A stretch of 64,000 bases of DNA from Luteibacter aegosomatis. Lineage in GTDB: Bacteria > Pseudomonadota > Gammaproteobacteria > Xanthomonadales > Rhodanobacteraceae. The notes under the pieces are model-generated. The model made no database searches. It saw nothing but the letters and a program-made list of their open reading frames with translations, and had not been told where the DNA came from. Both the position numbers and the translations under genes were made by a program. Each line of letters starts with the position of its first letter. The first letter of the stretch is position 1. The stretch is taken from assembly GCF_023078455.1 (NCBI RefSeq), contig NZ_CP095740.1:2902001-2966000 (forward strand), read 5' to 3'. Below are positions 27,635-36,986 of this stretch, in pieces.

Positions 27635-29286
27635 ACGCCGTCGCCGCGACCCATGCCTTCGCGCGGCCGCGCCTGGGCGGCATCGTGCTGCTCGCCGTGC
27701 CGCTGGCCTTCCTTTGCCTGTTCTTCCTGCATCCTCTGCTTAGCGTGCTCTGGCGCAGCGTCACCGACGCGCAGGGGCACATCACCTTCTCGAACTACGC
27801 GCGCCTGTTCGACGACCCCGGCCTGCCGCGCGCCGCCTTGCATAGCCTCGCGATCGGCCTGTCGACCACCCTGGTGACGCTGGTCTTCGGCCTGGCGCTG
27901 GCCATGGCGCTGCATCGCTCGCAGCTGCCGGGCAAGCCACTGATCCGGGCCGTGCTGCTCCTGCCGATGCTTGCGCCCTCCCTCGTGCTCGGCCTGGGGC
28001 TGGTCTGCCTGCTCGGACGTAACGGCCTGGTGCATCGCCTCACGGGTTGGCCGACCGATATCTACGGCTTCTGGGGCCTGCTGATCGCGAACGCGCTGTA
28101 CAGCCTGCCCCAGGTGGTGATCGTGCTGTCGGCCGCGCTCGAGCGCACACCGGTACGGCATTACGACGCCGCCGCGTCGCTAGGCGCCGGCCATTGGCGC
28201 CAGTTTCTCGATGTGACGCTGCCCCAGCTCCGCTTCGCGCTGGCCGCCGCGGGTTTTCTCGTGTTCACCGAAACGCTCACCGACTTCGGCAGCGCCGTGG
28301 TGGTCGGCGGCAACTACCGCGTGCTCGCGATGGAGATCTACAGCGAGGTGGTGGGCCAGCTCGACTTCTCCATGGGCGCCACGCTCGGCGTGCTGCTGCT
28401 CCTGCCCGCGCTGCTTTCGGCCTGGCTGGGCCGGCTGGCGAAGCGCCGCCAGGACGGCGGTGAGGCCGTGGCGGGGCGCACCTTCTCGCCCGCCCGGCAC
28501 CCCATGCGCGATGTCGTGCTCGGCATCGTCGCCGTGGTCACGCTGCTGCCGATGTTCGCCACGGTCGCCACCGTGGCCTACGTGAGCCTCGTTCGCCTGT
28601 GGCCCTACGACCGCTCGCTCACGTTCGCCCACTACCTGGGCATGCACGACGGCTTCGCCCCCGTCGCCACGTCGCTGGGCGTGTCGCTGCTCGCCGCCGG
28701 CGTGGGCGTGGCGCTGATCTTCGCGCTGGCCGCCGGGCTGCGTTCCGCGCCACCGCGCGTGGTACGTGCCGTGCAATTCCTCGCCACGCTGCCCGCCGCC
28801 GTGCCCGGCATGGTACTCGGCCTGGGCTACGTACTCGCTTTCAACCACGGGCCCTTGTCGGCCTGGCTGTACGGCAGCGCGGCCATCATCGCCGCCTGCT
28901 GTTTCTATCACTACCACGCCCAGGCCTTCCTCACGATGCAGGCCGGCATGCGCCGGGTGCCCGGCGCCCTGGAAGACGTGGTGTCCAGTCTTGGCGGCCG
29001 CACACGGCATGTGCTTCGCGATGCGATCCTGCCCTTCGCCGCACCGGCCACGATCGCCGGCTTCTTCTACCTGTTCATGCGCTCGATGGTGACCCTGTCC
29101 GGCGTCATCTTCCTCGTAACGCCCAGCCTCGGCCTCGCTTCGGTGAGCGTGATGCGGCTGGACGAGAACGGCTTCCTGGCGCAGGCCGCCGCCTACGCGA
29201 TGTGCGTGGTGCTGGCCGCCGCGCTCGCCCTGGGCGCCATGCGCCTCGCCCTGCATCTGCTGAAGGACCGCCGCCATGTGGCATGA
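27631..29286 (+). CDS. ABC importer permease, two fused membrane domains
   Basis: At 551 residues it is twice the size of a single MetI-type permease. Two copies of the EAA-type loop are visible (YDAAASLGAGHWRQFLDVTLP and LEDVVSSLGGRTRHVLRDAILP), so one chain can form the whole channel. About 12 membrane helices are present. This fused form is known in the PhnU2 branch for 2-aminoethylphosphonate and in iron(III) permeases. The start at 27631 was chosen for its ATGA overlap with the ATPase gene; the last 11 bases overlap the DeoR gene. Confidence 0.9.
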   Translation: MNAVAATHAFARPRLGGIVLLAVPLAFLCLFFLHPLLSVLWRSVTDAQGHITFSNYARLFDDPGLPRAALHSLAIGLSTTLVTLVFGLALAMALHRSQLPGKPLIRAVLLLPMLAPSLVLGLGLVCLLGRNGLVHRLTGWPTDIYGFWGLLIANALYSLPQVVIVLSAALERTPVRHYDAAASLGAGHWRQFLDVTLPQLRFALAAAGFLVFTETLTDFGSAVVVGGNYRVLAMEIYSEVVGQLDFSMGATLGVLLLLPALLSAWLGRLAKRRQDGGEAVAGRTFSPARHPMRDVVLGIVAVVTLLPMFATVATVAYVSLVRLWPYDRSLTFAHYLGMHDGFAPVATSLGVSLLAAGVGVALIFALAAGLRSAPPRVVRAVQFLATLPAAVPGMVLGLGYVLAFNHGPLSAWLYGSAAIIAACCFYHYHAQAFLTMQAGMRRVPGALEDVVSSLGGRTRHVLRDAILPFAAPATIAGFFYLFMRSMVTLSGVIFLVTPSLGLASVSVMRLDENGFLAQAAAYAMCVVLAAALALGAMRLALHLLKDRRHVA

Positions 29287-30031
29287 AGAACGGCATACCC
29301 GCATCCGCGACCTCCTGCGCAGCGACGGCAAGGTGTCCGTCGAGCGCATCGTGGCGGAGCTGGGCGTCTCCCGCGAAACCATCCGCCGCGACCTGCTCGA
29401 GCTGGCCGACCGCGGCGAGATCCGCCGCGTGCACGGCGGTGCGGTGCTCAGCGGCGACGAGCCGCCGATCGACGTGCGCCACGCCACCCGCGTGCGCGAA
29501 AAGCGCGCCATCGCGAAGAAGGTGTCGTCGCTGGTCGAGAGCGGCCAGACCATCTTCATGGACGCCGGCAGCACCATGACCGTCGTGGCCGAGGCGCTGG
29601 CGACGCGCAGCGGCCTCACCATCGTCACCAACTCGGTCGACGTGGCCGCGCGCTTCGCCGCGCGCGACGACAACGAAGTGCGCCTGCTTGGCGGGCGCTT
29701 CGACGCTCGCATCGGCCGCACCCACGGCTCGGCCACCATCGCCGAGATCACCCGCTACCAGGCGCACCTGGCCATCCTTTCGCCCGTGGGCGTCGAGGCC
29801 GGCGTGGGGGCGAGCAGTTTCGAGCTGGAAGAAGCCGAAATCGCCCGCGCGATGTGCGCGAACGCGCGCAGCGTGGTGATCGCCGCCGACCATTCGAAGA
29901 TCGGCGTGCGCAGCCGCATCGCATGGTGCGCGCCCGAACGCATCGACGTGCTGGTCACCGATCCGCGATCCAAGAAAGCCCGAGCCATCGCCGCCATCGC
30001 CAAGGCGATCGGCGCCATCGAATACGCCTGA
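29276..30031 (+). CDS. DeoR-family regulator of the importer operon
   Basis: The protein is 251 residues with an N-terminal winged helix (RIRDLLRSDGKVSVERIVAE and LGVSRETIRRDLLELADRGE). The DeoR effector domain follows, with FMDAGSTMTVVAEAL, IVTNSVDVA and IAADHSKIGVRS. DeoR proteins usually bind a phosphorylated sugar or polyol, so a phosphorylated metabolite could signal here. It overlaps the permease gene by 11 bases and probably controls the importer and perhaps the phospholipase and receptor genes. Confidence 0.9.
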   Translation: MWHEERHTRIRDLLRSDGKVSVERIVAELGVSRETIRRDLLELADRGEIRRVHGGAVLSGDEPPIDVRHATRVREKRAIAKKVSSLVESGQTIFMDAGSTMTVVAEALATRSGLTIVTNSVDVAARFAARDDNEVRLLGGRFDARIGRTHGSATIAEITRYQAHLAILSPVGVEAGVGASSFELEEAEIARAMCANARSVVIAADHSKIGVRSRIAWCAPERIDVLVTDPRSKKARAIAAIAKAIGAIEYA

Positions 30032-30122
30032 AAAAACACACCGCGCCAGGAAGGCCGAAACCGCATCTCATTTCGATCGATCCAATCCTACAAAACCTTC
30101 GAAAGCCTTCCCGGAGCTTCCC

Positions 30123-33100
30123 ATGCATTCCCGCCCTTCCCTACGACGGACCCTGTTGTGCGCCGCGGTCGCCGCGTCGCTTTCCGGCCTCGCCCACGGC
30201 CAGGCCACCACCGGCCGCATCAGCGGCCAGGCACCGGTGGCCGCCGGCGAAACCGTGCTCATCGAAGGCAGCAACGGCCTCACCCGTGAAGTGGGTGTCG
30301 ACAGCCGCGGCCGTTACACGGCCGAGGCGCTGCCCCTGGCGACCTACAAGGTGTCGCTGAAGTCCGGCGGCAACGTCGTCGATTCGCGCGACAACGTCAC
30401 CCTGCGCGTCGGCGCGACCACCGACGTCTCCTTCGACGCGGCCACCGCCGGCGCCGGCAACGCGCAGACGCTCGACGGCGTCACCGTGTCGGCCGCGGCC
30501 CTGCCCAAGATCGACGTCGCCTCCGTGGCATCCAGCACCGTGATCACCTCCGCCGACCTGGCCCGCCTGCCGCTGGAGCGCTCCGCCGAAGGCATCGCGC
30601 TGCTCGCCCCGGGCGCCACCCGCGGCATTTCGAGCTTCAAGGGTGCGTTCGGCAATTCGCTGGTCTCGTTCGCCGGTTCGTCGGTCAGCGAGAACGCGTA
30701 CTACGTCAACGGCTTCAACACCACGGATCCGCTCAGCGGCTTCGGCGGCGTGACGCTGCCCTACGGCGCCATCGACCAGCAGGAAATCCTCAGCGGCGGC
30801 TACTCGGCGATGTACGGCCGCTCCGACGGCGGCGTGATCAGCCAGGTGGGCAAACGCGGCACGAACGAATGGCACTTCGGCGCCCAGGTGCTGTGGGAAC
30901 CCGAATTCGCCCGCGCCGACGCCCGCGACGTGCGCTACGTGCACGGCAAGAACGCCGGCAACATCTGGCAGCGAAACGAGGACAACCGCGAGTGGACCAG
31001 CACCGTCAGCGGTTACGCCGGCGGCCCGCTGGTCAAGGACACGCTGTATGCCTTCGTCGCCGTCGAAGCCGAGCGCTCCGAGGGCAACAACGTCGGCGAC
31101 GCCAACCACGCGTACAACACCAAGTACACGTACAAGGACCCGAAGTGGTACGCCAAGGTCGACTGGAACATCAACGACAGCAACATCCTCGAGCTGACCG
31201 GCATCAACCAGACGCACCGTACCGAAGGCACCAAGTACAACTACGACTACGACACGCTGAGCACCGGTAGCTTCAGCAACGTCGACCAGACCGACAAGAC
31301 CCACGCGCAGGTCTATATCGGCAAATTCACCAGCTATATCACCGACGACCTGACCCTGACGGCCCTGTACGGCAAGTCGAAGCTCACCTACTACAACGAG
31401 CCCGCGCAGACCGGCGTGGTCGGTCCGTTCATCGGCGGCCTCGACCAGCAGAACCCGGCCATCACCGGCGGCACGCCGATCACCAACCACCAGACGCTCG
31501 ACACGGTGGACAACCCGGACCACCAGTCCACCGTGCGCAACCTGCGCATCGACCTGAACTACAAGATCGGTTCGCACTCCATCACGGCCGGTATCGACAA
31601 CCAGGACAACAAGGACTACGAGGACGGCACCACCATCGGCGGCGTCGGCTACGAACTGTGGTACGGCCACCAGGATCCCCAGCTCAACGTGCTCGACAGC
31701 CCGCTCGTCGACAAGCCGGCGAACTATCCCGGCGGCGAAACGGGATACATCGGCTGGTTCCGCCACTACAACACGCTCGCCACGGTGCGCGTGCAGCAGC
31801 GCGCGCAGTACATCATGGACGACTGGCAGGTGAACGACCGCCTGCTGCTCTCCCTGGGCCTGCGCAACGACCAGTTCACCAACTTCAATCCCTCGGGCCA
31901 GCCCTACCTGCGCCTGGGCAAGCCGCAGTGGGCCCCGCGCCTGGGCTTCAGCCTCGACGTGAGGGGCGATTCCACGCTGAAGGTCTACGGCAACCTGGGC
32001 CGCTACTACCTCGCCATGCCCGCTTCGGTGGCGCTGCGCACCTCGGCCGGCTCGCTCGCCGTCAACCAGTACTTCACCTATACCGGCATCGACGCCAACG
32101 GCCAGCCGACCGGCATCACCTACATCAAGTCGGCCACCGGCGGCGGCGTGTCGCCGAACAACGAATACGGCCAGGCGCCCGATCCCAAGACGGTCACCTC
32201 CAAGAACATCAAGTCGGAATACCAGGATGAAGCCATCCTCGGCTTCGACCACCAGTTCGACCCGTCGTGGGTCTGGGGTGCCAAGGCCACGGTACGCAAG
32301 CTGCGCAACGCGTTGGACGACGTCTGCGACAACGGCACCATCAAGCGCGTTGCCCAGGCCGACGGCTACGATCTCGACGACCTCACGGTGACCGGCTGCT
32401 ACCTGTCCAACCCGGGTCGCGCCAATGTCTATTCCCTGAAGAACGCCAACGGCGGCTACACCGACGTCACCGTCACCAACGACGACTTCGGCTTCAGCCA
32501 CTTGAAGCGCAATTACTACGGCCTGGACATCTACCTGTCGCATCCGTTCGATGGCAAGTGGTCGGGCAAGGTCGATTACCTGTACTCGCGCAGCTACGGC
32601 AACACCGAGGGCCAGGTGCGTTCGGACACCAACCAGGGTTCCGTGGCGGCGTCGCGCGACTGGGACTATGCCTCGCTCATGGATTACGCCAACGGCTACC
32701 AGCCCAATGACCGCAAGCACCAATTGAAGCTCTACGGCTCGTACCAGATCGCGCCGGAGTGGATGGTGTCGGGCAACATCACGGTGCAGTCCGGCCGTCC
32801 GAAGGAGTGCCTGGGCCGCTATATCTCCAACGGCATGGAAACCGATCCGGCGGGTTACGGCTCGTACTACCATTTCTGCAACAACATGCCGTCGCGTCCG
32901 GGCGACGCCGGTCGCCAGCCGTGGCAGGAACTGGTCGACGTGAGCATCGAATACCGTCCGCTGTGGGCCGAACGCAAGCTCGCCTTCAGCGCGTCGATCT
33001 TCAACCTGCTCAACCAGCAGCGTCCGGACATCACCGATCCGGTATCGGGAAGCAACAACGTCGTGGCCGACGGCTTCGAACGCGTCGGGGCCTACACCAC

Positions 33101-33140
33101 GCCGCGTTACGCCCGCTTCGGCATCACCTACGACTTCTGA
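30123..33140 (+). CDS. Oar-like TonB-dependent receptor with N-terminal carboxypeptidase-regulatory-like domain
   Basis: This 1005-residue outer-membrane protein has a signal peptide ending near GLAHGQ. An immunoglobulin-like carboxypeptidase-regulatory domain (about residues 25-110, with GRISGQAPVAAGETVLIEG) precedes a plug (YYVNGFNTTDPLSG, IDQQEILSGGYSAMYGRSDGG). The large barrel ends in ARFGITYDF, with a C-terminal Phe. Such receptors import large or peptide ligands, or help surface proteins. It lies directly before, and overlaps by one base, a secreted ester hydrolase gene. Confidence 0.93.
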   Translation: MHSRPSLRRTLLCAAVAASLSGLAHGQATTGRISGQAPVAAGETVLIEGSNGLTREVGVDSRGRYTAEALPLATYKVSLKSGGNVVDSRDNVTLRVGATTDVSFDAATAGAGNAQTLDGVTVSAAALPKIDVASVASSTVITSADLARLPLERSAEGIALLAPGATRGISSFKGAFGNSLVSFAGSSVSENAYYVNGFNTTDPLSGFGGVTLPYGAIDQQEILSGGYSAMYGRSDGGVISQVGKRGTNEWHFGAQVLWEPEFARADARDVRYVHGKNAGNIWQRNEDNREWTSTVSGYAGGPLVKDTLYAFVAVEAERSEGNNVGDANHAYNTKYTYKDPKWYAKVDWNINDSNILELTGINQTHRTEGTKYNYDYDTLSTGSFSNVDQTDKTHAQVYIGKFTSYITDDLTLTALYGKSKLTYYNEPAQTGVVGPFIGGLDQQNPAITGGTPITNHQTLDTVDNPDHQSTVRNLRIDLNYKIGSHSITAGIDNQDNKDYEDGTTIGGVGYELWYGHQDPQLNVLDSPLVDKPANYPGGETGYIGWFRHYNTLATVRVQQRAQYIMDDWQVNDRLLLSLGLRNDQFTNFNPSGQPYLRLGKPQWAPRLGFSLDVRGDSTLKVYGNLGRYYLAMPASVALRTSAGSLAVNQYFTYTGIDANGQPTGITYIKSATGGGVSPNNEYGQAPDPKTVTSKNIKSEYQDEAILGFDHQFDPSWVWGAKATVRKLRNALDDVCDNGTIKRVAQADGYDLDDLTVTGCYLSNPGRANVYSLKNANGGYTDVTVTNDDFGFSHLKRNYYGLDIYLSHPFDGKWSGKVDYLYSRSYGNTEGQVRSDTNQGSVAASRDWDYASLMDYANGYQPNDRKHQLKLYGSYQIAPEWMVSGNITVQSGRPKECLGRYISNGMETDPAGYGSYYHFCNNMPSRPGDAGRQPWQELVDVSIEYRPLWAERKLAFSASIFNLLNQQRPDITDPVSGSNNVVADGFERVGAYTTPRYARFGITYDF

Positions 33141-35095
33141 TGAAAACCACGATGCGCACCTTGCTGCGAATCGGTGCCATCGCGCTCGCCGCCGGGGTCC
33201 TCGCGACCCCGGCGGTCGGCGACGAACGCACCTACCCCAATCTCCCGACGGAGATCCCGCCGCATTTCACGCCCACCAACCCCGGCTTCGACTACGAACG
33301 CCGCACCGTCGACATCCCCATGCGCGACGGCGTGAAGCTGCATACCGTCATCGTCGTGCCCAAGGGCGCCAAGCACGCGGGCGTCCTGCTCACCCGCACG
33401 CCTTACGGCGCCGACGGGATGGGCCACCGTACCGACAGCCCGCACATGGACACGATGCTGCGCGGCTACGACAACCCCGCCGACATCGTCGCGCAGGACG
33501 GCTACATCCGCGTCATCCAGGACATCCGCGGCAAGAACGGTTCCGAGGGCGACTTCGTGATGAACCGGCCGCCGATCGGCCACGGCAATCCCACGGACAT
33601 CGACGAATCGTCCGACATCTACGACACCATCGACTGGCTGGTGAAGAACGTGCCGGAATCGAACGGAAAGGTCGGCATCATCGGCATCTCCTACGACGGT
33701 TTCGAGGCGATGATCGCCACCATCCGTCCGCATCCCGCGCTCAAGGTGGCCGTACCGATCAACCCGATGATCGACGGCTGGATGGGCGACGACTGGTTCC
33801 ATCGCGGCGCCTTCCGACAGCAGATGATCCCCTACATCTACGGCATGGTGAACTCGCGCCAGAGCAACATCGGCTGGACCACCGGCTACCGAGACGACTA
33901 CGACCTCTATCTCAAGGGCGGCTCGGCCGGCGACATCGGTCGCGCCTACGGCATGGAGGCCCTCGGCTTCTGGCAGAAGGTACTCGCCCACCCCGCCTAC
34001 GACAGTTTCTGGTCCGAGCAGGCACTGGACAGGATCGCGGCGAAAGAGCCCATGACCGTGCCGACCATGCTCGTGCACAGCCTGTGGGACCAGGAAGACA
34101 ACTACGGCGACATGGCCGTCTATCGCGCCCTCGCGCCGCGCGATCCGAATCACGACAAGCTGTGGCTGGTGCTGGGTCCCTGGCGCCACGCGAAAACCTG
34201 GGAGAACGCCAGCCGCATCGGCGCCATCGAACTGGGCAGCGATACGGGCAAGACGTTTCGTCAGACGATGCTCCGCCCTTTCCTCGCGCAATACCTGAAG
34301 GATGGCTCACCCAAGGCGGACGTCGCTCCGGTCAACGCCTTCGTTACCGGCGAGAACACCTGGCGCAAGCTGGATACGTGGCCGTCGTCGTGTCGCACGG
34401 GCTGCGCGCCGACGATGCAGCGCTGGTACGTGCAGGCGAACGGTGGCTTCGATACGGGCGAACCCGCGAGCGGCAGCGACGATTACGTATCCGATCCGGC
34501 CAAGCCGGTGCCGTATCGCGTGCGTCCCATCCAGTCATGGTCGCATGGCGTGGCCGACCGCGAAGACAGCTGGCCCGAGTGGTTGGTGGACGACCAGCGC
34601 CAGTTCGCCACGCGCACCGACGTGCTCTCCTACGTGTCTCCCGTACTCGACCGTCCGCTGGGCGTCTCCGGCGAACCGCTCGTGCACCTGCTGGCATCCA
34701 CCAGCGGAACCGACAGCGACTGGGTGGTGAAGCTCATCGACGTGTATCCCGACGAGGTGGAAGAGAAACCGTCGATGGGTGGCTACGAGCTGCCGGTGGC
34801 GATGGAAATCTTCCGCGGGCGTTACCGCCAGGGCTACGACAAGCCGATGGCGCTCACGCCGGGCAAGCCGCTGGACTATCGTTTTCCGCTACCCACCGTG
34901 AACCACGTGTTTCAGGCGGGGCATCGGGTGATGGTGCAGATCCAGTCGAGCTGGTTCCCGCTGTACGACCGCAATCCGCAGACCTTCGTGCCGAACATCT
35001 TCAACGCGAAGCCGGGGGATTATCGAAAGGCGACGCAGAAGATCGTGCGCGATGGGACGAACGGTACCTGGGTCGAATTGCCCGTGACTCGCTGA
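33140..35095 (+). CDS. Secreted alpha-amino-acid ester hydrolase (CocE/NonD, peptidase S15 type)
   Basis: After a signal peptide (IGAIALAAGVLATPAVG) comes an alpha/beta hydrolase with Ser184 in GISYDGF, Asp317 in LWDQEDNYG and His350 in GPWRHAKTW. From memory, the Xanthomonas citri amino-ester hydrolase triad is Ser174, Asp307 and His340; the spacing is identical. The carboxylate cluster that binds the free amino group (the Glu-Asp after Asp317, and an Asp in IDGWMGDDWFHRGAF) is also present. The C-terminal half is the jelly-roll X-Pro-peptidase domain. Start and stop overlap in TGATG with the receptor gene. It has 651 residues. Confidence 0.9.
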   Translation: MKTTMRTLLRIGAIALAAGVLATPAVGDERTYPNLPTEIPPHFTPTNPGFDYERRTVDIPMRDGVKLHTVIVVPKGAKHAGVLLTRTPYGADGMGHRTDSPHMDTMLRGYDNPADIVAQDGYIRVIQDIRGKNGSEGDFVMNRPPIGHGNPTDIDESSDIYDTIDWLVKNVPESNGKVGIIGISYDGFEAMIATIRPHPALKVAVPINPMIDGWMGDDWFHRGAFRQQMIPYIYGMVNSRQSNIGWTTGYRDDYDLYLKGGSAGDIGRAYGMEALGFWQKVLAHPAYDSFWSEQALDRIAAKEPMTVPTMLVHSLWDQEDNYGDMAVYRALAPRDPNHDKLWLVLGPWRHAKTWENASRIGAIELGSDTGKTFRQTMLRPFLAQYLKDGSPKADVAPVNAFVTGENTWRKLDTWPSSCRTGCAPTMQRWYVQANGGFDTGEPASGSDDYVSDPAKPVPYRVRPIQSWSHGVADREDSWPEWLVDDQRQFATRTDVLSYVSPVLDRPLGVSGEPLVHLLASTSGTDSDWVVKLIDVYPDEVEEKPSMGGYELPVAMEIFRGRYRQGYDKPMALTPGKPLDYRFPLPTVNHVFQAGHRVMVQIQSSWFPLYDRNPQTFVPNIFNAKPGDYRKATQKIVRDGTNGTWVELPVTR

Positions 35096-35256
35096 AAAAA
35101 CTGTATCGCCATCGTCCTGGCAGCCGGGTGTTCGCGGGAGGCGCGACGCTCGCCGTAAGGCGGCGTCACCGTGAGGCACATCCGTCGTGCCGGCACGCGT
35201 CGCATGGCGGGGCACGGAAGATGGGTGTTCGATGAACACCCATCTTCCTGTCGCCG

Positions 35257-35793
35257 TTACGTGTCGTCTCGCATCGATACGTTATCGACGCGAAGTATCC
35301 CGTCGCCGGTATCGCTTCTGTAGTAAATACCGAGATTGGGCGTTTCTTTGCCCGGAGGGCTCACATACTCGAAATGGCCCGACGGGCCTTCCAGGGTGAT
35401 CGATCCACCCACCAGGCCGTCGGTGATCGGAATCACCGCCGCGTGCACATCACCGCTCATCGCGTAATCGAAGGATACCGTCCCCGCACGGCCCGTCGTC
35501 TTGTGGAACGAGATGACCTTCCGTTTGCTATCGGTGACGCGAACGGCCAGATGACGTCCCTCGACGGGGCAGGCACCGGGATCGAGCGTATCTTCGACGG
35601 AAAAAACCCTTCCCGCCGAATGCGGAATCAGGATACCGCCCGGCACATACAACGATTCGTAGTCACCCGTCGCCACCTCTTCGAACGTGAAGGCTTGCGC
35701 CGGAGGCGGCTGGCACGCACGAACGGCCTCTACGGCATGAGCGTGTGGCGCGGTGGCCGCCAGTGCGGCAACGAGGGCCAGAAGCATTTTCAT
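35257..35793 (-). CDS. Secreted protein A of a three-paralogue locus
   Basis: The 178-residue protein has a signal peptide (MKMLLALVAALAATAPHAHA). The mature part has the layout FTFEEVATGDYESLYVPGG, then VEGRHLAVRV, ending in GILRVDNVSMRDDT. The same order (F-E near the start, a GRHLAVR-like strand, and a closing VDN/FDD strand) recurs in the two genes upstream. It is probably a beta-sandwich binding module. The ribosome-binding site CAAGGAGTCTTC before ATGAAAATG is nearly identical to that of the next paralogue. Function unknown. Confidence 0.78.
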   Translation of the reverse strand: MKMLLALVAALAATAPHAHAVEAVRACQPPPAQAFTFEEVATGDYESLYVPGGILIPHSAGRVFSVEDTLDPGACPVEGRHLAVRVTDSKRKVISFHKTTGRAGTVSFDYAMSGDVHAAVIPITDGLVGGSITLEGPSGHFEYVSPPGKETPNLGIYYRSDTGDGILRVDNVSMRDDT

Positions 35794-35912
35794 GAAGACT
35801 CCTTGATGTGTTGCACCGTCGTCTTGACGGTATGGGATCGGGACGCCAGTCAGCGCCTGGGGATAAGACGGGGCGCCGGGCGGCGCCCCGTCCTTTTCGA
35901 CAGACCGACGCG

Positions 35913-36455
35913 TTACCTCAGCTCAATATCGTCGAACCGGAAGGCAAGACCTTCTCCCACCGTAAAAAATTGGATGAACGAGAGATGCATGGACGCCGGG
36001 CAGTAAGCGGACACTTCGCCATGATCCGGCAGCCAGACGTTTACGAATTCGAAATCGCCGCCTGCCTGATTGGAATCGCACGAAAGCGTCATCCGCTGGG
36101 CCTTTTGTTGATTGACCTCCATCCTGAAACGAATGCCGTTCGCGGCCACTTTCGGCCTCAGCCAGAAGCCACCGTCATGCCAATTGGAAATGGGCTGGTA
36201 TTCGGTGCGCACCACGAGATGGTGTCCTTTCATGGATGACGCGGAATCGCTTTCGACGGCCAGCATGGGACGCTGGGCGTCGACGTTACCGTTGTAGTAG
36301 CTGTCGATCGTCATGCCTGGAAGGTCGAGGGATAGCGCTGGCGGCTGCACGGCGACGTTCTCGAAGTCCTCGATCGTTCCGGCGACTTGCGCTGGTGTCG
36401 AGGCGAAAGCCTGGGCCTGAAAGGCGACGATTCCCATGATCAGCAGTTTTTTCAT
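35913..36455 (-). CDS. Secreted protein B of a three-paralogue locus
   Basis: The 180-residue protein has a signal peptide (MKKLLIMGIVAFQAQAFAS), then IEDFENVAVQPPALSLDLPG, MKGHHLVVRTEY and a closing FRFDDIELR. Two Cys (in TLSCDSNQ and SAYCPASM) could form a disulfide bond outside the cytoplasm. The upstream region CATCAAGGAGCCTTC before ATGAAAAAA matches that of protein A almost exactly, which supports tandem duplication. No enzymatic motif is seen. Confidence 0.78.
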   Translation of the reverse strand: MKKLLIMGIVAFQAQAFASTPAQVAGTIEDFENVAVQPPALSLDLPGMTIDSYYNGNVDAQRPMLAVESDSASSMKGHHLVVRTEYQPISNWHDGGFWLRPKVAANGIRFRMEVNQQKAQRMTLSCDSNQAGGDFEFVNVWLPDHGEVSAYCPASMHLSFIQFFTVGEGLAFRFDDIELR

Positions 36456-36986
36456 GAAGGCTCCTTGATGCGTTCTCGCATCGCCCGCTTGGCGATGCGG
36501 GATCGAAGGTGCCTTCCACGGCCTGACGCCTACAAGTCGGCGTCGCTATCAGGGCCGATCCGATGACGCACGGCATTCAAGTTTTCAGAAAAGCGCCTAT
36601 TGCCACGACTGCCGCACAGACCATTTCATCGATTGCCTGTCGACAAACATTCCACGCCGAATGTGACGTTTTTCCCTATGCTCCATCAGCCACGCACCGA
36701 CGCGCGTTATACGACAATGCTCAGTGCAGCCAGGCGGACCTCGCATGGCACCCGCTACAGGGGAGCAGCGTCGACGGTGGAGAGGCCGGCGAAACGGAAC
36801 ACGTAGCCCGACGTGCACGACGGCGCCCCTTCTTTTCCGTGCGGATGGAACGAGGCGGCGAGCCTCCCCGTTCCCCCGTGTGCCGTTCCCCCAGCCGGGC
36901 CTTGCGATGGCGTCGGCGACATCCTTGCCGAAGTCCAGGCGCCGGGGGAAACGGAAGCCGAAAGTTTCTTGCGCGAACGACCACGC
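36456..36986. other. 531-bp intergenic region within the paralogue locus
   Basis: No gene is seen on either strand; frames on both strands lack protein character. The part 36560-36720 is more AT-rich. It should carry a promoter for the gene at 36455 and the end of the transcript for 38378-36987. Confidence 0.5.
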
